From NCBI RefSeq assembly GCF_039542385.1, contig NZ_BAABIA010000005.1, positions 372,001-436,000 of the forward strand: a DNA stretch of 64,000 bases. The letters run 5' to 3'. The stretch is from Prosthecobacter algae. GTDB lineage: Bacteria > Verrucomicrobiota > Verrucomicrobiia > Verrucomicrobiales > Verrucomicrobiaceae. The translations under genes were made by a program, and so were the position numbers. The notes below the pieces were generated by a model. That model saw nothing but the letters and a program-made list of their open reading frames with translations, made no database searches and had not been told where the DNA came from. Below, in pieces: positions 12,165-21,504 of this stretch (position 1 is the stretch's first letter; each line of letters opens with the position of its first letter).

Positions 12165-14366
12165 TCAGAAGGTCAAGGTGGCACCCACATAGGCCGTACG
12201 GCAGACGCCTGGGAAAATGCCGCGCTGAGAGCCGGTACGGCGCTGTGTTCCGTAGCTTTCATCGAAGAGGTTGTTCACGCCAGCCTTGAGAGACAAACGG
12301 TCGTTCACCTTCCAAAGAGCCTTCACGTCGAGGGTGGTGTAGGCATTGAGCTGGCCCACGGTGCCAATGGCGTTTTCGTCAAAAGTATTGGCGGCATCGG
12401 CAAACTGATCACCGATGTAGCGGCCCTGGACGACAAAGCTGAAACGGTCTTTGTAATCATACTGAATCCCAAAGATGCCGACCGTGCGAGCCACATAGGG
12501 CACTTCATTGCCATCGAAGGGGCCATCCTGGATTTTGGAATCCACCAAGGTGCCACCAAGTTGCAAAGTCACTTCGTGGGCCCCCTCATAAAGGCCGCGA
12601 CCTTTAATGGCGTTGACCAGCTGGAAGAACTCAATTTCAAAGTTGGTCTCCAGACCAAACGTGCGGGTGTTGAAATTGCTGACTGTACCGGAGGACACCA
12701 CGACCTGGTCTTGAAAATTCGTGTAAAAGATGCCAACATCCGAGGTCAGCCATGAGACAGGCTTGCCACGCACACCGATCTCATACGTCCATGAATTGGA
12801 TGCTCCCAGCGATGCCGAGGAATTCTGAATCGTCGGATTGAAGGAGTCTCCGAAAGAAGGTGGAGCAAACGAACGGCTCACATTACCGTAGGCGACAAAA
12901 GGCTCCGTGATCTCATAGAGCAATCCCAGGCTCGGCAGCCAGACGTCGTAGCTTTGCTCTTCTTCGCCTGTGCCCTTGAAAATATCCTCCCGGGTCTGAT
13001 CAATGTGTTCTTAGCGGACCCCTGGAGTGATGGCAAACTTGTCCGTGATCTGGAAACGATTTTCGAGCCAGCCAGCATACACGGTGGTGGTAAGGTAATC
13101 AGAGGACTTGAGCACGGAATTGTCCTCACGAGCACGTCCTGAATTGCCGGTCTTAGTGCGGCGTTTGGCATCGTCTCTGTAGAAGCGGCCCCCAAGGGTC
13201 AGTTCATTGTCTTTGAAAGAACCGAGCTCGTATTTGAGCGAGTACTTAGGCTCAAAGCCAATGACAGCAAAGTCGCGCAGGGCCTGTTCATTGTTATTGG
13301 CCAGGGCATTGCTGGTGCTGTTGGCATTGGCGTAGTTTTGCAGGTACCAGTCGCGGCTGAAATAAGAGGCATAAAAAAGCAGCTCCAAGCGGTTGTTTTC
13401 ATCGAACTGGCTGATGGTGCGAATGTCGCCTGCAACACGGTTGCCGTAGAAATTATCATTTGGCTTGGAGCTGAAACTAGGGTCATGAGCAAACTCGGAT
13501 GGCAGGAGGCCTCCAGGGGTTTCAGACATCTCGTCATAGTACGCGAAATGACCGATGACACGATGGATGTCGTTGATCTGATAGGCCAGACGAATGTCCA
13601 GATCATCAATTTCGAAGCCCAGATTGTCTCGGAAACCAGAACCGCCGGAGTGCATATACTCCACGGAGTACTGGAGACGGTCGATGGTGCCGTTCACCGC
13701 AATATTGCCGAGATAGGAACCGTTGCTGTCATAGCGAGTATCCAGGGTAACGCTCATCGGCTCGGAGGAGATGTCCCGCGAGAGAAAATTCACCACGCCG
13801 CCTACCGTATGCGGGCCATGGCGCAAGGCGGCACCGCCTTTGATGACCTCAATGCCACCAACACGCTCTGCTGGGACACCATAATAACCCGCATTTTCAG
13901 AATACATGGAGGGCTGCACCGGCACACCGTCATGTAGCAGCAGGGTAAACTGGCTGCGCTGTGGGTTCAGACCACGAATGCCAACATTGGGTTTGGTGCC
14001 ACGGCCATCTTCATCAATGTATTGCACAGACGGAATACGGACGAGAATTTCCCCCAGATTTCCTGGGGCCTGAAGGGCCAGCTGCTCAGGCGTGACGACT
14101 TCAACACTGCCAGACTGCTTCAGCCTGCGCTGCTCCAGCTTTTGCTTGAGATCAGCAGCCATAGGCGAGGCCGTGACGACCACTTAAGAAAGCGTTTCGG
14201 AATTCGTGGGAGCCGTTGCGGTCTGGGCTTCAACCAGAGATGCCAAGGACAAAGCCATGGCGGCGGAGAAGACGGCCACTCCATGAAGGGAGGGGCCTTT
14301 TGACCGTAACGTCTTTGAGGATGGACAGAGTCGAGAACTTGATTTCACGGTGAGGGAGCAATTCAT
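12165..14366 (-). pseudogene. TonB-dependent outer-membrane receptor with two in-frame TAA codons
   Basis: Read through, the frame encodes about 733 residues of a FecA-like TonB-dependent receptor. It has a signal peptide (LHGVAVFSAAMALSLASLVEAQ), a plug domain (VVVTASPM...VQYIDEDGRGTKPNVGIRG...GGAALRHGPHTVGGVVNF) and a 22-strand-type barrel ending in an aromatic C-terminus (AYVGATLTF). The frame never shifts but is interrupted by TAA at 14184-14186, where relatives have an acidic residue before VVVTAS, and by TAA at 13011-13013, where relatives usually have Tyr in GVRYEHI. Each is one base change from a sense codon. With DUF4198 downstream and a Fur-like gene divergent, the substrate is probably a metal complex. 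It is likely a recent pseudogene; sequencing error is an alternative. Confidence 0.88.
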
Positions 14367-14435
14367 ATTATGCGGACCGCGCCTTATTGCACTTGGGTAT
14401 CAAGATCAATAAACCAGTGAGACACTCCCCAAAAC

Positions 14436-14471
14436 ATGACGGATTTTTCATCTACATGAAAAATCCGTCAT
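14436..14471. promoter_or_regulatory. Palindromic operator 1 (upstream of the TonB receptor)
   Basis: A perfect 16-4-16 inverted repeat: ATGACGGATTTTTCAT, spacer ctac, then its exact reverse complement. It lies 70 bp upstream of the receptor start on the minus strand. It shares spacing and half-site consensus ATGAC-N6-TTCAT with operators 2 and 3, which argues against a terminator. A Fur-family repressor encoded next door is the natural candidate to bind it (inference). Confidence 0.8.
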
Positions 14472-14577
14472 CCTCCCTTTGTTCGAACAGGCCTCCAGGG
14501 ATTCGGCATGACAATCCGTTGTCAAAGAACCCGGCCATTGCCCTAACTTCGCTGAAGTGGGGCCCATGAAAAGTCGA

Positions 14578-14613
14578 ATGACGGTTATTTCATTTAGATG
14601 AAGGAGCTGTCAT
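14578..14613. promoter_or_regulatory. Palindromic operator 2 (upstream of the Fur-like gene)
   Basis: 16-4-16 architecture: ATGACGGTTATTTCAT, spacer ttag, ATGAAGGAGCTGTCAT. The outer ATGAC/GTCAT and inner TTCAT/ATGAA blocks pair, while the middle is imperfect. It lies 72 bp upstream of the Fur-like start, which suggests autoregulation. Confidence 0.75.
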
Positions 14614-14685
14614 TTGATCTCAGGTTCTCCGCGTGCCCATGAGAAGCCTCTCGCTAACGAGGGGGCTAACCGACAATAAATCACC

Positions 14686-15153
14686 ATGGAAGATGAGTCT
14701 GACCAGCACGATGTAATCAATCAAATATTACAGCAAACAGATGCTGGCAAGGGACGACAAAAACAGTATCTGCGCTCTCTGGTGACAGCCATGGTGATGA
14801 GTCATCGCCCCATGACTGCGCAGGAGCTGGCCGAGATGCCCAACCTGCGAGGAATGAGCATGTCGACACTTTATCGGCTGATTGCATAACTGGATACGAA
14901 TGAACTGCTGAGACATATAACACACCGTTTAAGAGCCGATTTGCTCGCGCTCAATTTTCCCGGGAAACGATACAGCTACCTGATTTGCAAAGATTGTGGC
15001 CAGACCCTTGAACTGCCTCTCCCAGGAACCACGCTGAAAATAGAGAAGAATCTCACCGTGCTCACCCAGTGGAGCCAAGTTAAGGTGGAGCTGGACATTT
15101 CTGGCCTATGTCCACGATGTGCGCAGAGGCGCACTCAACCTTGCGAGACCTAA
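14686..15153 (+). pseudogene. Fur/Zur-family metalloregulator with an in-frame TAA codon
   Basis: Read through, about 155 residues. A winged-helix N-terminus (SLVTAMVMSHRPMTAQELAE, then MSMSTLYRLIA where Fur proteins have the recognition helix) is followed by a dimerisation domain with two structural-zinc pairs, CKDCGQ and CPRCAQ, as in Fur/Zur. TAA at 14887-14889 falls between YRLIA and LDTNELL, where Lys or Glu would be expected; the frame is otherwise unbroken to the final TAA. The usual His cluster before the first CxxC is reduced to RYSYLI. It is flanked by operators 2 and 3 and divergent from the receptor, so it probably governed this regulon. A truncated product would lack dimerisation and metal sites. 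Confidence 0.8.
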
Positions 15154-15169
15154 CATAGAGTCTGTCGTG

Positions 15170-15205
15170 ATGACGATTTCTTCATGCAGATGACAGGGGT
15201 GTCAT
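15170..15205. promoter_or_regulatory. Palindromic operator 3 (upstream of the GT2/ArnT-like operon)
   Basis: 16-4-16 architecture: ATGACGATTTCTTCAT, spacer gcag, ATGACAGGGGTGTCAT. Outer blocks are conserved; the inner right block is ATGAC instead of ATGAA. It ends 36 bp before the glycosyltransferase start, consistent with an operator over a promoter. Confidence 0.72.
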
Positions 15206-15241
15206 TTGTCGGCGGCAGACGGCTGCTTATGACGTTCAAAC

Positions 15242-16018
15242 GTGAATCCCTTATCTCACACCAAATGGCACAGCGCCGCCAGCCCTTCAGTATCATTAGT
15301 TATTCCCTTTTATAATGAGGAAGAAAGTGTCCAATCCGTACTCACCGAGGCCTGTCTGGCCATGGAAGCGCTGGGATGCACCTATGAAATCATCGCTGTG
15401 GACGATGGCAGCCAGGATGCCACTCGCCTGCAATCTGCGGCCCTGACGCAGAGATGGCCCGCCTTGCGAGTGCTTGCCTTTGATAAAAACCGGGGTCAGG
15501 CGGCAGCGCTGCTTGATGGATTGAGAGAAGCGCAGGGGGAGACTCTTCTCACCATGGATGGAGATGGGCAAAATGACCCTGGAGACATCGCCAGGCTGTT
15601 GCATGTTTTGAACACAACTCACGCCGACATGGTGGCTGGCGTGCGGGCCAAACGGCAAGACGGCTGGCTCCGCCGACGGATGTCGCGGATTGCCAATTCT
15701 GTCAGGCAAAGGATTTTGCATGATGGAGTCAGAGACACAGGCTGCGCCTTGAAAGCCTTTCGTCGCGAGGTTTGTGGGGCCTTCATTCCAATCCGCACGC
15801 TTTACTCGTTCATGCCGGCACTGACCGTGGCGGCTGGCTTCCGCGTGGTAGAACTGGAGGTCAATCATCGGATCCGACAAACGGGAGTTTCCAAGTATGG
15901 CCTGGGGGTGATGCTCTGGCGACCTCTGGTAGACATGTTGGGCGTATGGTGGTTCACACAGCGAAGATTCCAGGAAATCAGGCCCAGCGGCTTCACTTCC
16001 ACCCCGCTTTGCCCATGA
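15242..16018 (+). CDS. GT2 polyprenyl-phosphate glycosyltransferase (DPM1/ArnC-like)
   Basis: A 258-residue GT-A fold enzyme that should transfer a sugar from a nucleotide donor to a polyprenyl phosphate at the inner membrane. The family pattern is clear: SLVIPFYNEEESV, AVDDGSQDAT, the metal-binding MDGDGQNDP, and VRDTGCALKAFRREV. Unlike ArnC it lacks the two C-terminal TM helices, so it is a soluble DPM1-type form. Its stop overlaps the next start (ATGA), so the two are coupled and the product is probably the lipid-linked donor used by the ArnT-like enzyme. Operator 3 lies just upstream. Confidence 0.88.
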   Translation: MNPLSHTKWHSAASPSVSLVIPFYNEEESVQSVLTEACLAMEALGCTYEIIAVDDGSQDATRLQSAALTQRWPALRVLAFDKNRGQAAALLDGLREAQGETLLTMDGDGQNDPGDIARLLHVLNTTHADMVAGVRAKRQDGWLRRRMSRIANSVRQRILHDGVRDTGCALKAFRREVCGAFIPIRTLYSFMPALTVAAGFRVVELEVNHRIRQTGVSKYGLGVMLWRPLVDMLGVWWFTQRRFQEIRPSGFTSTPLCP

Positions 16019-17487
16019 TAAATCTTCTGAAACACAGTTCCTGGCTGCTGTTCGCCGCAGCGATGTTTTTCACCCTGCTCGGTCAAAGAGGTCTGAATGA
16101 ACCCGATGAGGGCCGTTATGCGGAAATTGCTCGGGAGATGAGCCTGGATGGAGACTGGTTAATCCCACACATGAATGGGTTGCCGCATTTCCAAAAACCA
16201 CCTGTCATCTACTGGTTCACGGCTTTGAGCCTGCAGATCTTTGGACACAATGAATGGGCAGCCCGCTTACCTTCTGCCCTCATGGCTTTGGGCACCGTTA
16301 CTTTGGTCTTTATGCTTGCCCGTCTTCTCCTTCCAGGCAGGAATGGGGGTGAAAACGCTGCGCTTGTCCTAACCACTCTGGCCGGTTTTTTTGCCATGAG
16401 CCGCCTGCTCACCCCGGACATGACCATGACTTTCTGGATTACTGCAGCCATCACAGCGGCAGTCCATCAAAGACACTGGCTGTTTTTCATTCTCATGGGG
16501 ACAGGCTTCCTGACCAAAGGTCCTATGGCCCTTGTCGTGCCTATCAGTGCGATTTTAGGGTGGCAGGTCTTCTGCAAGCCCCACGAAAGGCTGCACCTGC
16601 AATGGTGGCGAGGGCTGGCCCTTACTCTGGCCATCAGCCTCTGTTGGTTCGTCATGCTTTCAATCCAGGATCCATCGCTTTTCGAGTATTTCTGGCGTTA
16701 TGAGCTTATGGAACGCTTCGGGTCAGCCAACCATGGGAGGGCGAAACCCTTCTGGTTTTTCCTCGTCGTCCTCCCGCTCGCCACCCTGCCTTGGATCCTC
16801 ACATTGCCACTGCGGCGCATCTGGAAAAAGTGCTGCTCATGGCATTTCAATGCGTGGCAAGGTCTGCTGTTAGGCTGGACGATCCCCCCGCTGATCATCC
16901 TCTCATTCAGCGGATCCAAACTGCCAACTTACGTCCTCCCATTGATGCCGGCCTTCGCATTAACAGTCGCAGCGACTTCGCCAGACTTGCGCAGAAGTTG
17001 GTCCCTTGCTTTGCCCACAGCAGCCTGTCTGCTTTTGGGAGACTTCGTGGTAGCTCAATGCAACGAGCACCTCGGCGTGCAAGCCTCCAGCAGGGAGCTT
17101 GCCCAATTGCTCCGAACTCAGGAAACCGATGAGGATGAAGCAATTCTTTTTGCATGTGAAACACGGACCGAAGGCCTGGCCTTTTATACTGAGCATCTGA
17201 TGAACATCACCCGTCGAGAAGCGGACTGTGTGATGCAACCGACGCCTGTCCAAGCAGAACACATTTACCCTTCCCTTTCGGATTGCATCCAGCGCCTAAC
17301 AGACGGACCTCCAGCACACGGCATTGTAAAGACCACACGCTTTGAAAAAATGTTCGACCAGAAAAAGTGGCGAATCATCGGCCGCTCTGGGGCCTTTTGT
17401 TTAGTGGCTAACCACCCTATCCACACATCTGCAAAAAAACCGTTTCCGCACAATCATATCGCGCCACCAAATCCATCTGCTGACTAA
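16015..17487 (+). CDS. ArnT/PMT-like membrane glycosyltransferase (GT83 type)
   Basis: About 490 residues and roughly a dozen predicted TM helices. The start at 16015 (MINLLKHSSWLLFAAAMFF) overlaps the GT2 stop; the longer upstream frame is antisense-like noise. The first periplasmic loop carries GLNEPDEGRYAEIAREM, the acidic catalytic motif of ArnT and protein mannosyltransferases, and TKGPMALVVP is the usual loop before TM7. In ArnT this fold transfers L-Ara4N from undecaprenyl phosphate to lipid A; the sugar here is unknown. Control by the same operator as a metal receptor suggests metal-responsive envelope modification (inference). Confidence 0.87.
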   Translation: MINLLKHSSWLLFAAAMFFTLLGQRGLNEPDEGRYAEIAREMSLDGDWLIPHMNGLPHFQKPPVIYWFTALSLQIFGHNEWAARLPSALMALGTVTLVFMLARLLLPGRNGGENAALVLTTLAGFFAMSRLLTPDMTMTFWITAAITAAVHQRHWLFFILMGTGFLTKGPMALVVPISAILGWQVFCKPHERLHLQWWRGLALTLAISLCWFVMLSIQDPSLFEYFWRYELMERFGSANHGRAKPFWFFLVVLPLATLPWILTLPLRRIWKKCCSWHFNAWQGLLLGWTIPPLIILSFSGSKLPTYVLPLMPAFALTVAATSPDLRRSWSLALPTAACLLLGDFVVAQCNEHLGVQASSRELAQLLRTQETDEDEAILFACETRTEGLAFYTEHLMNITRREADCVMQPTPVQAEHIYPSLSDCIQRLTDGPPAHGIVKTTRFEKMFDQKKWRIIGRSGAFCLVANHPIHTSAKKPFPHNHIAPPNPSAD

Positions 17488-17491
17488 AGAA

Positions 17492-17518
17492 AAGGGTCCC
17501 GGAGAATCCGAGGCCCTT
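17492..17518 (+). terminator. Probable terminator of the GT2/ArnT-like operon
   Basis: A hairpin of about 11 bp with one mismatch (AAGGGTCCCGG ... CCGAGGCCCTT) starts 4 bp after the stop codon and is followed by a weak pyrimidine tract CTCTTTCC. Confidence 0.5.
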
Positions 17519-17536
17519 CTCTTTCCTCACGCGGCT

Positions 17537-17742
17537 AGGCCAACGCTGGTGTCCAAAGGATCGGCCACATCGGGAACGTTCAATATCGCGCTCACCTCGC
17601 CCTCGCTGAGGGTGTCAGCTGGCAGGCGGTGCTCCTCCTTGGGCATTTCAAGATGGGCCGCAGGACCTGCCAAAAGTCAGGCCTCCCGGAACAGGCCGCG
17701 AACCGCCGCCAGACGGCCTATCTGGCCTACTACCTCAGCAAG
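17537..17742 (-). pseudogene. Degenerate tyrosine recombinase fragment (XerC/D-like)
   Basis: On the minus strand one frame reads GRLAAVRGLFREA, then TGA (17677-17679), then LLAGPAAHLEMPKEEHRLPA and DTLSEGEVSAILNVPDVADP. This matches the end of the SAM-like core-binding domain and linker of XerC/D-type integrases, with TGA replacing the Trp usual in REAW. Similarity stops at ADPL, before the catalytic domain with its R-H-R-Y residues. It is a relic of a mobile element next to the IS66 relic. Confidence 0.65.
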
Positions 17743-18215
17743 TCCGACCAAACCCGGCCCGGACAAGTCGCTGATCTCACACACGTCCACTAGGACAATC
17801 TGCCGCTCCACGGGTGTCTGCACGCGGCCTGCTCTATCACCCTTCAACACACTGGCCGCTGGGTTGTATCCGTCAAACGCAGGCCCATCCCTCGGATCTT
17901 GACAGGCCCGGTTTGAGGTTTTGAATGCAACGATATAGCCGGGCAAGTCGCGCGTCTAACTGGGTTCGTGTGCCGAGAACTAGGTGAAAGATCCTGAGCC
18001 AAAATCCTTTTCAACGGTTGCTCAGGACGAGTGCTGGATGGTGGAGGGGCCGTGCATTGACGCGTTCGGAGTGTAAGCTTGCAAGCTCAGTTGGGCCTCT
18101 GCACCGAGACGCCTGCTACGGAGTTTAATTCTTGTTAGGCTTGCATGGGTGACGTGCCTGCTATGGGTTGTTAGGCCTGCGGCTTCACGCAGATCATTTT
18201 CTTTCTCTGGCGCTT
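17743..18215. other. Gene-poor region between recombinase relic and secreted protein
   Basis: No supportable gene. It contains short inverted repeats (AAGCTTGCAAGCTC near 18076) and two GTTAGGC heptamers near 18135 and 18168, insufficient to call an attC site. It is probably decayed mobile DNA. Confidence 0.4.
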
Positions 18216-18974
18216 TTACAAAGCACGCAGATACCGCTGGCCAGAGGCTCGCATCATGGTCGCATGACTCTCGTCCACCAAGATCAGGGTGGTGGTCTCT
18301 GCATCATCATCCTTGGTTTTCAGAGTGACTTGCAACACCTTGGGATCCTCCGTGGGTTCCCATCGCCCCGTGGCCTCTGCGGCGGCCTTGATCAGGCATG
18401 TGCCGTCCTCCTCAAGCGTCACGACCCCATACCGCACGCCATAATCCGGACTCGTGTAATAACCCCAGTTCTTCGCGAGCTTGTGCTTGTTCATGAAACG
18501 CACGGGAGACAGCTTCTCCTGGGACGGTTTCACATTCCCAGATTCAATGCTCGTCTTCATCTGGCCAATCTTCACTACCGTGGTCAGATCCTTCCCCGCG
18601 CTCCCCTTTAGCAGGTCATTCAGTCGTTCAATGGCCGCATCCTGGTGCGGCCTCAGAGCCGCCGCCCGCGCCCGCTCATACTGCTGAAACAGCTTCGCCA
18701 CCGCCCAATGAGGTTTGGTCACTTCGGTCCCTTCCAGCCGTAATCGCACTTGGGCAGAGATCTGAGCAGCGCTCTCCGCATCATTCTGGGCCGTCAGCTT
18801 CGCCGCCACCGCTGTGCATTCCTTTTCCAGCGTCTTGTCCAGCAAGGAAATGGCACGCCCCCCAGCCACACGGAAATCCGAATCTATCTTTTCAGGCGTC
18901 CCTGGTGCCACGGTCTGGCCTAAGAGTCCGTGAGCAAAGGAAGTAAAGAATGCAATCAGGGGAACAAATCTCAT
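18216..18974 (-). CDS. Secreted protein of unknown function
   Basis: 252 residues with a signal peptide (MRFVPLIAFFTSFAHGLLGQ). A helical middle rich in Ala/Glu/Lys (about residues 45-130) is followed by a C-terminal beta domain (NWGYYTSPDYGVRYGVVTLEEDGTCLIKAA ends the linker, then the GRWEPTEDP strand region and TTTLILVDESHATMMRAS). The end resembles small domains that describe how a value departs from a template, seen in many planctomycetal and verrucomicrobial secreted proteins, but no named family is recognised. It stands alone between mobile-element relics. Confidence 0.7.
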   Translation of the reverse strand: MRFVPLIAFFTSFAHGLLGQTVAPGTPEKIDSDFRVAGGRAISLLDKTLEKECTAVAAKLTAQNDAESAAQISAQVRLRLEGTEVTKPHWAVAKLFQQYERARAAALRPHQDAAIERLNDLLKGSAGKDLTTVVKIGQMKTSIESGNVKPSQEKLSPVRFMNKHKLAKNWGYYTSPDYGVRYGVVTLEEDGTCLIKAAAEATGRWEPTEDPKVLQVTLKTKDDDAETTTLILVDESHATMMRASGQRYLRAL

Positions 18975-19191
18975 CCCTCAGAAGAAGCACAACCTCACCC
19001 CCGGTCAAGCAGACTAACAAGATCGCCATCGATCATACTTGCCGACGGGCGTTGGGGCTCAACTCGCCCGCCACTTATTATGACTTTGCCCACAACCTGG
19101 AGGGCCAAGGACTGGTTCTGTGAGGTTCTGGGTTCATGTGCGGCGGAAGTTTTTATGAGGTCACAGAGAGCGCCGCAGCAGGCAGGGCTGA

Positions 19192-19740
19192 GTGCTTTTA
19201 AAGATCGGCCACCTTTACCGGATCGAAGCGCGGCTGCGAGAAAGCCGCGCTGGGCCAAGGCTGCGACAGGCCGTGCGTGCCGCCGAAAGCCGACCCATCA
19301 TCGAACGTCTGCACCAAGCTCTAAGCAAGATCAAACTCAGCCGCCGTCACTTGCCCAAAAGTGCTTGTGGCCGGGCCATGGACTATGCCCTGACGAACTG
19401 GCCCATGCTGGAGGTGCATGCGAAAGACGGTCGCGTGGAGATCGACTACAACCCGGTGAAAAACTCGATCCGCCCCACCGCCATCGGCAAAAAAGAACTG
19501 GCTGTTCATCGGCGATGCAGACGCAGGCCAGCACAGTGCCATCCTCTACACGATCATCGAATCCTGCCGAGCACGCGGCCTGGATCCCTGGGCGTATTTG
19601 CGCGATGTGCTGACCCGTCTGCCAACCATGCCCAACCGACAGGTCAAAGACAGCACGCGTTGCAACCTGGGCAGAGGCCCGAAAGACGAAACAAGGAGCC
19701 GCGTAGCTATCAGCACACCTCCGTCAACCTGCTTCAGTAG
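19192..19740 (+). pseudogene. IS66-family transposase relic (C-terminal part, frameshifted)
   Basis: Clear similarity to the C-terminal third of IS66 TnpC: RLRESRAGPRLRQAVRA, RRHLPKSACGRAMDYALTNW, RVEIDYNPVKNSIRPTAIGK. At the A6 run near 19490 the frame shifts by one base; the next frame continues NWLFIGDADAGQHSAILYTI and RGLDPWAYLRDVLTRLP. The Glu of the DDE triad, in the family's NxVENxIRP, is Lys here (PVKNSIRP), so it was dead before or besides the frameshift. The N-terminal two thirds, TnpA/TnpB and terminal repeats were not found. Confidence 0.85.
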
Positions 19741-19939
19741 GTGCTTCGGGTGACGCTTACTTTCCTCAGTCATAAGGGCCATAGCTTATGCCTACGGCAC
19801 TTGCACACTACGACCTCTTCACGGGGCTTCGTTTGACGGATACAAAAAAACCGGGTCGATTGGTTAGATGTAAAGCCGCCATATCTTGGCCTTCTTTAGA
19901 TCCATGTTGTGCCATAATTGTGATCTTTGGCTTCTGGGA
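19741..19939. other. Intergenic spacer after the IS66 relic
   Basis: No gene, repeat or clear terminator seen. Confidence 0.4.
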
Positions 19940-21457
19940 TTAGCGCTCAAAGCTGGGTTGCGTCCCGGGACGATGCATCACCCAGCAGTTGTCCTTCTCA
20001 GCCACCATCGTAAGTCCATTCGCTGCGGCAAACTTGCTTACCGCCCCATGGACTAAGTCTTTGTTTCTACACGTGCCCATTAGGAAGCCGCCAGGACTAA
20101 TTTTGCCATAGAGTTGCTGTAGCATGTCACTCAATTGCGCTATGTCGTTTTGAGCCTCTACGAAGACAAAATCAAATTTGGACCCTAACCCGTGAATATC
20201 TTTTTGTTCACTGGGCATGACCATGTTACAACGTGAACGCGCAAATTCGGTCTCTTGACGAGTATGAGCGTAGGTCTCCATCATTGACCTCTTTTGACTT
20301 CCCTGCGCAGTACCAGGCATGCTATCGGATCCGAGGCTATTGACGCATGTAATCTCCACCTGACCATTTCCTCGAAGCAACTGCGAAGATACTCTTCCAC
20401 GAATATCTCCCACAATTAGCCCTTTCTTTGGACTGCACCCCTCTGTGTCATCAAGTAAATGAAGACGGTTAAGCAAGACCTCAACGCGCCCTAGACGCGG
20501 AGGTAGAGCAACTTGCCCTCGGTAGTAAAATTCAATTGCAGAAACAACATCAGAAGGTCTGATCAACGTCATGCATTTAGGGACGACTTCTCCGCGCACA
20601 GGAATGGGAGATGGACACTGGCCCGGGCTGAAGTTCGTCTTACCGCAGGCGGAGGATGCACAGCATCTCAACTGACCTACTGTGCTCAAGACCCGATGCA
20701 TCGGATAGTTGATGTAATGAGGCGACTCGCGTCCACCGCCGATAACAACACAAGGGCGGATGGCGAAACCTGACACCGGATTTGCGGGAATCGCTGCAGC
20801 TAGGTGCATAATTGAAGTGATTGGACACACAATACCCTCAGCGTGGTAAATGAGTTGTATGAGCTCACGCAGCGATGTAGCACCAACCAAATTAACGACG
20901 TTGTTTAACGGAGGGTGCCAACTTGTCCTACTACCTGCTTGCACAAATTGAATTTTTCCGCGCAACGAATTGACCACTTCCTGATAGCATTCCGTTGGCC
21001 AGGCCTTTGCTGGCACACCGGGCTTCCAACCCGCGACTATGAGCCAGTAACGAGGGGGAAGGCCAGGAAGCGGAGACCTCATTTCCTTTCCGCTTAGTAC
21101 AACGTCGCCTGAAAACTTGCTCACACGATAAGGTTCAGTCAAACCTAAAACCGCCCTCATATTACGAATGTATTGCTCGAGATAGTGCACAGGAACCTGA
21201 CTCATTTGGTGATAAGGCGGACAAAAATCCTTCTCCATAATTAGGTCCTCATTGCCGTTCGAACCGAATCCTTCAACGCTATCATTATAGTACCAAAGTG
21301 CTTCTCGGGTGGTGTTTATGCGAAGCGTCCATCCCGTGGCTCGCTTGATCTCACGAACGACACCTGTGAAAACAACTTCATCTCCCAAAAAACCAGGGGC
21401 GCGCAGAACGATCTTCTTCTGAGTAATATTAATCATTCGACACAAAAGCGAAAACAT
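19940..21457 (-). CDS. GT9-like glycosyltransferase fused to a degenerate SAM-methyltransferase-like domain
   Basis: 505 residues. The N-terminal 330 or so resemble ADP-heptose:LPS heptosyltransferase-type GT9 enzymes: KIVLRAPGFLGDEVVFTGVV at the start, VQAGSRTSWHPP, and EGIVCPITSIMHLAAAIP in the donor-binding half. A Cys-rich insert (LRCCASSACGK...PGQCPSP) follows. The last 150 residues look like a class I methyltransferase shell (KGLIVGDIRGRVSSQLL, KFDFVFVEAQNDIAQL, KISPGGFLMG), with a weak SAM-binding glycine motif. A start at 21436 (MINITQKK) is as likely as 21457. It is the last gene of the minus-strand Rhs/glycan cluster and probably acts in cell-surface glycan assembly. Confidence 0.65.
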   Translation of the reverse strand: MFSLLCRMINITQKKIVLRAPGFLGDEVVFTGVVREIKRATGWTLRINTTREALWYYNDSVEGFGSNGNEDLIMEKDFCPPYHQMSQVPVHYLEQYIRNMRAVLGLTEPYRVSKFSGDVVLSGKEMRSPLPGLPPRYWLIVAGWKPGVPAKAWPTECYQEVVNSLRGKIQFVQAGSRTSWHPPLNNVVNLVGATSLRELIQLIYHAEGIVCPITSIMHLAAAIPANPVSGFAIRPCVVIGGGRESPHYINYPMHRVLSTVGQLRCCASSACGKTNFSPGQCPSPIPVRGEVVPKCMTLIRPSDVVSAIEFYYRGQVALPPRLGRVEVLLNRLHLLDDTEGCSPKKGLIVGDIRGRVSSQLLRGNGQVEITCVNSLGSDSMPGTAQGSQKRSMMETYAHTRQETEFARSRCNMVMPSEQKDIHGLGSKFDFVFVEAQNDIAQLSDMLQQLYGKISPGGFLMGTCRNKDLVHGAVSKFAAANGLTMVAEKDNCWVMHRPGTQPSFER

Positions 21458-21504
21458 TTTCGAATTTAAATCGGGCGTTAAGTCAAAATTACCCCGCCGC
21501 CATT

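Noticed and set aside
14436..14471. Perfect palindrome as a bidirectional terminator
   Set aside because: It lies upstream of divergent genes, not after any gene, and its pattern recurs with identical geometry at two other promoters.
13011..14889. Reassignment of TAA to an amino acid
   Set aside because: Many intact genes here end in TAA, for example the outer-membrane factor and the ArnT-like gene, and the three internal TAA codons replace different residues. Point mutation is simpler.
18130..18180. Integron attC site (two GTTAGGC heptamers)
   Set aside because: No matching RYYYAAC partner, paired inner boxes or integrase were found; the fold does not resemble attC.
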